Shown here in pieces: positions 22,449 to 33,500 of a DNA stretch of 64,000 nucleotides. The position numbers and the translations under genes are program-made. The notes below the pieces were generated by a model that worked only from the letters and a program-made list of their open reading frames with translations, made no database searches and was not told the origin of the DNA. Positions within the stretch are counted from its first letter, which is position 1. Each line of letters opens with the position of its first letter. The DNA comes from Bugula neritina (Eukaryota; Bryozoa; Gymnolaemata; Cheilostomatida; Bugulidae). The DNA lies in assembly GCA_964035545.1 (NCBI GenBank), contig OZ037771.1, positions 5,264,628 through 5,328,627 on the forward strand, given 5' to 3'.

Positions 22449-23000
22449 CCATAATGATAGTAATGTTCATACTGATAGTGTCAGTGCTAGTGCTACTCAT
22501 ACTCATATTGATGGGGTATGGGTATTAGTATAATATTGATGGTGAAACACAAACTGAATGTGGGACAACTACAATGTGAGTGTATCATTGTCGAATGTGA
22601 TTGTCAATGTAAGAATAATTGTTTACTTGTAGTTCACAGTTGTGGCTGCAATATAAACATAATAATTTAATGTCATTTTTATTATTATAGGTATTATATT
22701 ATTACTGATAAATAAAAATAAATTAAATATAAATAAATAATAAGTACATATAATAATAATATGAATCTGAATGTAATTGTTATTGTATGAGTGTGAGACT
22801 CAGGCTGCATCAGTCTCACTCGTACTGATAGTCATAGTGATAGTGATACTCGCAGTGACCAGTGGTGATTACAATTTAATTTACTGGTAATCATGATACT
22901 GATAGTCATACTTATACTGATACTGACTGGTGATTTTAAAAGTTATAGTGATACTAATACTAATATTTAGCACCAACAGTTAATAATAAAGGCAGTATTA
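22449..23000. repeat. Degenerate short-motif DNA flanking the retrotransposon
   Basis: Motifs such as ACTCATACTCATATTGATGG and ACTGATAGTCATACTTATAC repeat with a rough 6-base beat. It continues the block interrupted by the retrotransposon at 14740-15000. From 23000 to 23380 the DNA is AT-rich with no gene visible. Confidence 0.55.
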
Positions 23001-23380
23001 ATATTAGTAATGACAGTAGATGATGCATAATGTTATGCTTATTACCATATACTTATAATTAATAATATTATTATTACTGTCATAACTATGGTTATAAGAC
23101 TGTTTTATAGTCATGGTTAGAAAAGTAAAAATATTTTCCAAAGTATATATAATATATAGAACATTTATATATATATGAGTAAAGTATATTAACAGTTATA
23201 GTAATTCTAAATGCTTTGTAAGTGCTTCATACTCACTCTTAGACATATAACAATAGTAATATTTAAAACTATTTTCGTGAAGTTATATAGTGTGAGTGTA
23301 ACTTTTTGTAGTGGTATAAAATTTCAGTCTGAGTCAATTTATGCTTTTCATTCTTTAGACTGATAAATGTTTAATTCTTT

Positions 23381-26300
23381 ATGATGAGTGAAATTCGAAA
23401 TAACACCCTTTCCTCATCTGAAGTTCAGCAATTGTTCCAGTCTCTGCAAAGTCGAAGTATTAGAGAAGTGGCTTTGACTGTATGTACCATTAGAAGTCTA
23501 GCCTCGGAAGTCAAATGCATTCTCAGAGATCTCTTACATGATGAGGTTAGTTTTTTATTAATCTCTTGAAAAAATTCTTCGTTGCTGCCAATGTGTCACT
23601 AACACTACAGCCTATTTGGATCAACTTTTTTTTCAGGCAAAGCATATTTTGTCCAACTGAAGCTTTAAACACACTTGATGATTATCAATGCCTGTTTAAG
23701 TTAACTTTTAATTGTAGTATTTAAAGCTATAAGCACTTGGTTAAACAAATTTCGTTACAGACTTTTGGCTTAAACAATCTAAGAACTGTCATCAAAAGCA
23801 AGATATCCACAAAATGTCAAGAAATATGTTTCTATTATCCGCTTTATAAATGAGCTGAAATTAGCAAGCAAAATCATTAATCTGACATACTACAACATAA
23901 TAAATGAGCACCACCCCATGCCCCTAAATTATTAAATTAGTTTTAGAAAAGCAAAATCAAACTATTTAGCCATACAATCTTAGTTGTTAAGTTTAAATCA
24001 AAGAGGTATTGTGATTGAGTTAGTAGCACAATTAAAACATTACTTTTTTCAGCTATGTTGTATTTAGAATATAAGATGAGTACAGGTAACGATAACAACC
24101 TCAATCACAAGTTATATATATTGAGTAGAAGTAAATAAATAGCAAATATGAAATCTAATGGTTGGTTATAAAAAAGCCTGCCAGCCAACAAGGTGATTAA
24201 CCAAAGCATGTTATTAAAACATATTTAAAAAATATGAGATAATCTGCTATAACTTAGCCAAATTAAAAAGATTTTATTTGTTGAATAATGAGAATTTGAA
24301 AAAAAAATTGAAATTCAACATAGCAAAAATGGCCAATTGATCTGGGAAATCAGAAAAGTTGATACGCTAGTATTTGTTGTAGTACAAGCCAATCATTAAC
24401 CAGTATATTTGATGAAACATCACAAATTCTAGTGTATATATACATTACTAGCTCACATTGTAGTTTCCATGCGTTTTATGTTACTATCTATATATTCATT
24501 AGGTGCCAGCACCCTTGCCTAGCCCAAGAATGCACGAGAATTCATCATTTGGAATGTTGGGAATCACCCCACCTACCACATTTTCTCCCACGTCTAATAT
24601 GAACACAGATTTACCAAGGCTATCTGCTCAGCCTTATTCTTCTTTACAGCGATCCTCAGGTTTGCCTTTGATATATCAGTGACATTACATTGCCTTAGCA
24701 CTATACTGTCTTAGCACTGCAATGGCTTAGTGCCACGCTGCACGTATGAGCATTATGTTTGATCTCTTCATTTGTTACTCTGTCAATGGTAATATTACTT
24801 CTTCCGAACATAAATTTAACCGAAGCATAGATCACGTTAACTGCTAAACTGTAGAATTGAATCACTCACCACACACAAATACGCACACACTCACACATGC
24901 ACACACAGTGAAGTTATTTATATTATATATCTATAATGAATCTTTACAGCTTGTTATCTATAATATAACTCACTGTAAATAAATGGCCTACTGTATTTTA
25001 TAGTTAAAGCAGTGAATGTATAATTTTTTTACTGTGTAATTTTATTTCCTTATTAGGTTTCAGTCAGCTGTTGGCGAAAAGAGGCAGACGCCGGCACAAA
25101 TGTCACCACTGTCCCCGTACGTTCTCAGCGCAGGCTTCTGTATGGAGACACATCAGATCTCATCACTCAAGTCAGTCAATATTCGGTGTTTTTATTGGCT
25201 GCCACGCATGGGTCTAGCAGCTGACAAGCTATTTTCATAATCTGTCATTTACTGTTTTGACCACTTTTAATAACTTGGGCCATGGTTCTTTAGATATTTA
25301 AAAGCTTGCATAATTCTTCAGCAGTTTGTTTTTGCAGGTTTTTCACAATTTCAAATTACTCGGTGGTAACAATTCAAATAAATAAGTAGCTCTAATTTCC
25401 ATATATTTGTTTTCTTTATGAATGTTAATTGTAGAACATGTTATTTGGATTGCCGTGAAATTATTTCATAGTGTTTAAATTTTATCAAGTAATGTACTCG
25501 TTGGAACAGGTGGAAAGTCTGGGTGGTCCCAAACCTCACAGTTATACGTGTCATACTCTAACATGTTGTTATTGTAGGTAAAGCCTCTCTTCCCAACCCG
25601 CCAACTCTCACTGTGGGCACATCTGCGTCAACTTCTGAATCCACAGGAAATGCGTCAAATTCTAAGCCAATCACTGATTTGGATTCCCCGCTTTCTACTG
25701 GTACACTTTTCACCGTCAACTGCCATATTTACTTTAAGGTTTTGCTATTTTGCTCCGATTTCTATTTTAACTTTTTATTATAGAATATTGTTACTTAAAG
25801 TATTTTTTAAGTGGATGGGTTTTTTCAAAGTGTTTTATTGATATTTTTTTAGTTTTAACCAAATAGATAACAGTGGCTTCAGGCACTCAGCTGTAAGTGT
25901 ATTATCTTGTTCTGTCTCTTAGATAATGCAGGGAACATGTTCAATCTTCCCGATACATCTGTGAGCACACCAAAGGAAGTGCCATCTGCTATGGACGACT
26001 CTGTCAACCTGGTGGCAGTTGTCACCCCTGTGACATCTCCTCAGCCCGCCCCTTCACCTGATGGGCACCTGTCACCCATGCCAACCATCGCTGATATGTT
26101 CAATGCTGAGCGGATCAAGGTTGGTTAATTTTCTTGTCTGGTATTCCACAAATGGGATTTCCCCACTAGCTTATAATAGTTAAATAACTATGTTTGTCAA
26201 TTTGGTTAGAAATTGTAGTGGATAGTAGTTATGCCCTCAGTTTTGTAATAATGAATATTTTTCTACAACTTCATACGCCAAAGCAATTTGATGTGTTGCT

Positions 26301-29257
26301 GAAAAATCTTCAAAAAAAACATTTAAAGGGTAATTATAAAAATATAGAATACGATAAAAAATACTAAGTCATTATAAATGTTGAGGTTTAATTGAAATTA
26401 GCGAAATTTAGACAAATCAAACTATTTTATACAAGTTTGCTGGTTCTAATTTTTTCAGCCAAAAGTAAAAGAAGTAACTATTAAATATCGATATTAGATA
26501 TGGTCGAATAACGTTGTTAAATATTATATCACATCACTACTAAACACTGTATCATATCACTACTAAATATTATATTATAAATATTGATCTCTCTGCAGCC
26601 TGAACCAGATGAATCTATGAATCATACACCCCTTGAAGTGGATGCCGAGACGACACTGGAGTCCCCCTCCAAGACCTTGCAGGAGTATTCTGCGGAACTG
26701 GACGTGTCGCACTCCATGTCTTCTCTCTTCCCTCCTTCCTCCAATGCCTCTAACGATAACGAACTGCAGATCAGGTATCCACTCCCAGTCATGATAGTCT
26801 CTGGAATAGTCGAGGCTGTATTCTACCAGCCTTATTTTCTTCACTACTGGTATTGTGATTGCCTTCAACAATTGCACTTACATTGCTCTTTTTTTAAACA
26901 CCCAAATATATACTCTTTAGTATGTAAAACTCCGAAGGAATTTGCTATACCCTGCATTTCCTCATGGTGAAAGATTACAAACTTGAAAGCTGAGTGTGCT
27001 GTAGAAATGGTTTGCTGTGATAGGTTCTCTGTTCTAATCTTTCAAGTGATCAAATAGCCGAAGCATAGTGGTGGACAGTACACTCTCAACTTCATCATCT
27101 AATTGACATGCTACATTGACTGCACTTATTTACTTTTATGTTCAAAATTATTTTATTTTTAATTTTATTATTCAACACTAATACAGTTTAGGACCTTCCA
27201 TTAGTGCAGATAGCTATTACTCTTCGAGTTTTGCTGCCAAGTTACTATTGCTGCACAGATAATGCCCAGGCTTACATTTTATAGGATTTCTTTACAATTT
27301 TCACAAGAGACACCCGTAACTTATGTACAAACCTGTGCCATAAAGTATATAAGAGAAAGTACAAAGTGTGTCTATATAAACTAGTTAGGTTATTGTACAT
27401 TATCCACCTATGTGACATTCACATTGTGTTGGTCTGAACTTACAGGGCATCTGTAGACGCTCAGCTGATGGAAATACCTGCAGACGGGATGTATCAGTGT
27501 TCAGACTGTCTATGGCGCTCTAAAAGTGCTGATACCATGAGGTAGAGTATCAGCATAATATGTGTCAGTGCGTTGTAATATGTGTCAGTGTTTTGTAACA
27601 TGTGTCAGTGACTTGTAATATGTGTCAGTGACTTGTAATATGTGTCAGTGTCTTGTAATATATGTCAGTGTCCTGTAAACATTTGAATTGGCCGTCAAGA
27701 TCATGTCAGTCTTGGCAAATATGCATGATTTGCGTGTGTCAGTTTGCTTGTAGATAACTGGTCAGTTGTGAATATGAGTCATCACTGGGGCAGTCAGTTT
27801 TTTAATATTGTTTTATATGTAATATAAACGCTGATTTGATATATACTAAAGAGTGCTTTAAATTTTAAGCTGTTTCATATTTGTTCAAAGTTTCTATACA
27901 ATGTATATGTGTTGATAGATTTTATTGCTCTATGTTTGACATTGCCAGGGCACACATGTTAAGTCACAAAGGCATTCTGCCGTTCTCGTGCACCATCTGC
28001 AACTATAAGACCAACAAGAAACACGTTCTCACACGTCACTACACTGTGCACACTGGAGAGAAGCCACATAAATGTCCTATATGTTCATTTGGTTCCCTCG
28101 ACCACGTGGAGCTGCTCAAACATATGACAGTAAGCACTTCTAATATAGTGTAGTACTAGTAGTAGTAGTAGTAGTAGCAGTAGTAGTAGTGGTAGCAGCA
28201 GTAGTACTAGTCGTAGTGGTGGCAGTGGTAGTAGTGCTAGTAGTAAGGGTGGTAGCAGTAATAGTAGTATCAGTAGTAGTAGTAGCAGTAGTAGTAGTAG
28301 TAATAGTAGTAAGATTAGTGGTAGTAGGAGTAGTGGTAGTAGTAGTAGCAGCAGTAGTAGTACTAGTACTAGTAGCAGTAGTAGTAGTAGCAGTAGTAGT
28401 AGTGGTGGTAGTAGTAGTAGTAGTAGTAGCAGTAGCAGTAGTTTGTACTGTAGGTTTTTTTGTATACAAAGCTGCAGGAGATGGTGAGTGAAAAAACTGC
28501 TATCTAAAGAATTAACTCTTTTTAGTCTCTTTCGGGTTGTGCTTCTGGTGGTTTACTATACAGTTGAATTATTGGCTGTATCAACCAAGTGTTGTGGTGA
28601 CTGTTAGTGACACTACTGGGCTTCATCTTGCTTGATGTGCAACTTTTGCCCTTCGATAATGGTATCATTATTGGTTTATTCATGTCTTGAATTGTTAAGA
28701 CCATCTAAGAGTTGTTCTGTGTGTATCAGGTGAACAACTACATATGCAATCACACATGGGTTGCAGATTTCCAAGCGTAACTTCTTATACTGACTCAATA
28801 ATGTGACATTTAATACAAATTTGCAGTCTACATCCACTGAAACCACTACTTTGATTTGGAGTTGCCTCATCTTTATAGACTTTATACAAGTTGTTAATTA
28901 CAGCTGTATTATATATAAGTATTGTCTACTCTGTAGTTTACACTCATTGTTATTGGACGTGTGCTATGTTTGTAGCTTATTCATCCATCATTTCTATTTC
29001 AGAAAACCCACCCTGGTGTCCACCCATTCACCTGCACTATTTGTGGGCATCACGCCACGACCAACACTCTACTGAAGAAACACATGAAACTCATGCATAG
29101 CATGTCCATTCGCAAGCAGCAGTCCCCCAGCTCTGAAGCGCACAATCTTAGCTCAGGTTCAAACAAGTTCAAAGCAGTCAGGAATGTAGTGAACTCAGCC
29201 TCAGAGACTATTTACTCTAGTGACTCTAATCTAATGAGTCAACCTATTTTTCCTTGA
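23381..29257 (+). CDS. Five-finger C2H2 zinc-finger protein, unidentified
   Basis: Nine exons, all phase-consistent: 23381-23545, 24503-24659, 25057-25170, 25578-25700, 25923-26119, 26599-26774, 27446-27541, 27949-28129, 29003-29257; 487 residues. One isolated finger in exon 3 (CHHCPRTFSAQASVWRHIRS-H). Four fingers in exons 7-9 form a tandem, including CTICNYKTNKKHVLTRHYTV-H followed by the linker HTGEKPHKCPIC. Two of these fingers are split by introns (exon 7/8 and exon 8/9). Between lies a long Ser/Thr/Pro-rich, poorly ordered stretch. Likely a nuclear DNA-binding regulator, but I do not recognise the orthology group. Start is the first ATG (tandem ATGATG). Upstream 5' exons are not excluded. 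Confidence 0.85.
27557..27680. repeat. 20-bp tandem repeat in intron 7 of the zinc-finger gene
   Basis: About six copies of TAATATGTGTCAGTGACTTG with few changes, starting 15 bases after the exon 7 donor. Confidence 0.85.
28148..28442. repeat. AGT/AGC trinucleotide microsatellite
   Basis: About 98 imperfect triplets (GTA, GCA, GTG, GTC) beginning about 20 bases after the exon 8 donor of the zinc-finger gene. The Val-rich and Thr-rich open frames on the two strands are products of the repeat, not genes. Confidence 0.9.
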
Positions 29258-30562
29258 AAATAATTTTATTTGTAAAGTACAATTATGCCTATATTATACA
29301 TATGTGTATGGTATTGTATTATACGTACATATATGGTATTGTATTATACATATGTGTATGGTATTGTAATGCAATACATGGTATTTTGTGCCTGTATGGT
29401 ATAGTGTTATATTTATATATACAATATTGTGTTATAATACATGATATTGTATTATGTGTGTACTGCATAGTACTCTAATGCATAAGCCATAATGTTTTAT
29501 ACATGTAATACTTGTCTTTTTTAATGGATTAAGCTATTTGAAATAGTCAAAACTGTAAAAAATAAGTTAGTTTAGACGTTTTACATGGACATTATGCAAT
29601 AGTAAACCATTTAGTTATAAAGTAGTAACAATAATAATGTGTATCTTTTACACCCATGTCTTCCTTTATTACTAAGATACATTGTCCAGCTCTTCTCAAT
29701 ACGATCTTGTCTCTTCAATTTCTAGTAAATATTGTAATGTGTATCTTTTGATTCTGGATTCTAGTAAGAGTTGTGCTCCTAAACTAAGAATAAAGGGTTT
29801 TTATAGTCAATGCTTCTTTACAGTCAATCTATTAATTTGTATACAACTTGGGCTGCTTGATTACCAAGTTAACTTCTGGTATATCGTCATGTTATTCTAT
29901 CAACTTTAGTCTTTCAAAGTTCATTTTAAGACAGTCTGTAGAATTTTGTTGTTACTTTTGATACTTACTTTGCTCAGTAACAATATATTGTTTCACAAGT
30001 AATATGCCTAAAGAGTTTATAGCTAAAAGGTAACTGATTAACTGTTCCTTTGCCATCCTCATGTGTTTGTTCTAGCTGAGCAATAATACTATAGTTAGTA
30101 AACACAGGTACACAAAGTTTTAATTAAATCTGGCTCTGTGAAACACTTCCCATTGCCAACTCTGTATTTGTTTGATCTTTGTCTTCCTACAAAATAGTAG
30201 CATTATAAATCAAAAGTGGTATTTACCCCTAGATGTAATGTCACTATTTGCTAATAATCACTGTTTTTCTAAGCTTCGAGAACGGATTTTTCATTCAATG
30301 TTTGGAAACAGTTGCACAGACCACAACATAAGTTCATGCTGACCGCAACTACTAATTCATCCGAAGGAGCATCCATTCGAACAATGGAAGTAATGGAAAC
30401 TCAGTGTATACCCATAGCAAAGGCCTGCAAAGTATCTAACCTGGTTAATCTTATTGGTTATTGTCTCCGAAAGAAATGGAATAGCCTACCTAGTAATTTT
30501 GGCTAAATAGAATCTTCAACTTTTATGTAAAAACCCATTTAATAAGAACTTTATATGAAATT
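29258..30562. other. Intergenic space between two convergent genes
   Basis: The zinc-finger gene and the mucolipin gene end tail to tail about 1.3 kb apart. From 29290 to 29460 lies an imperfect ~40-bp repeat with GTATGGTATTGTATTATAC cores. AATAAA at 29789-29794 could end the zinc-finger transcript, and ATTAAA on the minus strand (30538-30543) lies 20 bases past the mucolipin stop. Confidence 0.5.
30300..30506 (+). pseudogene. Possible LINE 3' fragment
   Basis: PQHKFMLTA resembles the RQHKFFLTA of the LINE fragment at 10.2 kb, both preceded by similar nucleotides, and the frame ends with KKWNSLPSNFG, a motif common at the end of LINE reverse transcriptases. The middle does not match. Heavily decayed if real. 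Confidence 0.35.
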
Positions 30563-33500
30563 TCATTTTCCATCAGTTGTGTCACTAACTTTGTAAAGGT
30601 ATACCTCAGTAAGATCACAATCAGCGTTATTGTTGTGTACACATTTGTCCAAACAGCAAATAAATGGCCGAAGGAGGCCATATTGTTGATCAATGGCATC
30701 TTCATCTTGTTCTTCTAACACTTGCTGTGTGTCGCTATCAGTGATTCCTTCCTCTTTGAGCGTTTCATGTACGAAATGGTGCAGGAATGTCTTCTGGTAT
30801 CCTCCGCCATTCTGTATAGAAAAACCACCTGAACTAACCAAGTTAACATTATTTGTACTTTGATTTATACCTGACTTCAGCTGCATAGGATACCTGAATA
30901 CCACTTTGCACTAAATTTAATATTGGACTGTAAAAAACAGATTTTGTGTTAGATGCCACACGAATAAAAAATATCTTACTGCAAGTCCAGCATTGGCTAT
31001 TTCTGCTAATAAAATGAAAATCTTAGAAAATTCTAAAAATCATAAAAACTAAACAGAATGCATTTTTTAATAAAGATTTCTAAACAACTAAATTTGTTTC
31101 TATCTGCTGTTTTATTTTATGTTTGCTGGCAAGTTGCAATACACAGTACCTTAATAGTTTCATAGCTATCCATGATCACAGCTATGAACAAGTTGGCTAT
31201 AGCAAAGACAAAGAGGATGATGTAAGAGTAGAGGTAAAGGCAGCTTATCAACCATATCTCTGTAGGATGGTCTTCATAATTTATTATAGACATGGTCGCA
31301 TAAATCTCATCTCCATTAATCAGTGAAAATAAACTCTGTGCACTCTTGTGAACAGTCTCAAACTGGAAAGAAAAATATTAAAACAGCAAATAATGACTCA
31401 AAACAACATAAAACTGATGCACACATATTTGATGCTTGGTACATTCCAATAAATTAGTTTCTTAAAATATATTGGAAACAGCAAGAAATAATTTTAGAAC
31501 TCTAAATTAATATAAATTCAATTATTTTGCTACACCCAGTTTCCTTGAAATAAAATAATAATGTTTTATCAAACAAAATACCTTCTCATTGTAGGGGCCT
31601 AACACCACCCAGCCAGCAAACAAGTAGCCAAAGAAGATGGATAGTCCACAGACTAAGAATCTAACTATTGCTGGAATGGCATTTGTGAGTGTCAGAATAA
31701 GCACCTGCAAGCATTGAGTGCAAATTGTCAAGTTTTCTCACATGTGTGCTATATGTAGGTTTTAAGGTAAATTACTAATTAGATGAAATTCACCATTTCT
31801 TTCAAAATGCATGCAGTACCATTCATATCGGGTTAAATATTTAAAAGCAATTGCAATATTGTTATATATTAATGAGATGAACTTAAAATAATATACGATC
31901 CCAATTCTTTATAAAATAAGAGATTACCGATTAGTTTAAAAACACAAATAAATAAATTTGTAGCCTACGTAATATCTCTCGAAGTAGCCTAAAAATCGAA
32001 TTAACCCAATCCACTGAGACCAGTTGGCGATGGCCAGCATGATGGAGGCAGCGTTGAAAAATTCTTCATTGTTGAATGTAGTCTGGTATGCCACAGCCTA
32101 AAGCAGAAGTATTAGCTTAAACACAGAGTTAGAGCACACAGGCAGCTCTGTTCTATATAATTGCAACAACTATAATATAATAGCTGATGGTATAGTAACT
32201 TCAGCAGTATTAACAGCAAGCATGATATCAGTGATATCAAATCTGTAAGCTTTAGCATGCAGATAATTGTCATATATATCCCTTCCATGCATGAATTTTT
32301 TATGAGTCACTTGGTACACTGAAGTGGGGTGGGGGTAGCGGCCAGGGTTCTTCTTGGAGCTAATGAGTGTTGTGGGTGGGTGTATGATAAATGTGCAGCC
32401 TATGTGGTAAAATAGACAACAAGCTGTTGGATAACTCCAAAAGCTACTAAGTTTTAAGTTTGTCTTAAAACTGTTTTACTCAATAAAATATAGTGTTGTA
32501 GCAGTTACGAAAAAATCTTTTATTTGCTTCACTTAAATATTTTATGTGTTTCATACTTTTTAAGAGTAATAAAAACTGAACATTAATTCATAGGCAAGTG
32601 CTACAGATAGGCCTTTACTTACTCCGTATTTTAGGTATATTTTAATACCAGTAGCTGCAATCACTAGAAGGTCACTGATGATATACTGAATATACCAGAG
32701 TGTTATGAACTCTAATATTTCTGGTACAGTAAGACTCACTCCATAATGATCTTTAAACAGATGTTTTGCCCTCTACAAAATGCTATAATTTGTTAGTAAA
32801 CATTCTATACAATTGAGCATGAGCCTTAGTGTTAGCAGTTAGCAAATTTATGATCTATAGGCCTAAAGCACTTTAACTAATTCATTTGATTTAAGGTTAT
32901 AATATGTCGTGAAAAATTCAAATTTTATACGACGGTAACTCATTTTAACTAATTTTTCATCCATCAAATCAGCTGCATTTAGATGCAGTAATGGAAAAAT
33001 TTAGATAGCCTAACTTCTTTAAATTTCTTTACAGATTTTGGTTTGGGGCGCGAATTAAAATTTTTAACATAACATAACATAACTTCTTTTGCTACATTTC
33101 TAATCTAGAACACAGGCTTTTCTCAATTTCTCCAGTACTGCACATACCTCATAAAGAATTTATGGCTATAAAAGAATGATGACACTCAATGCATGATTCG
33201 CTTGAAAACAAGTGTATTGTGTGAATTAGCTATGACTTGTTTAGTTTTTTTTCTAAAAAGTATTATTTTTAACCTGGAGAAGTTAGGTAATCCTCTCTCT
33301 ACATGGAGGTGACAAGACATGCAAATTTTAACGTAGAAGTTATCTACTCTTGACATAGAAATACTTTTTTCTGATGTTTCTAATAGCAGTCAGTTATCAT
33401 ACCTTCATCTTTTTTAATCTCTGCACCAGACTACGAGCTGCTAACAGTATGGATATAAATGATACTCCAATCACTAAGACATCGAAAATAGTTAGACCAA

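Noticed and set aside
28140-28491. Val-rich and Thr-rich open frames on both strands
   Set aside because: Direct products of the AGT/AGC microsatellite.
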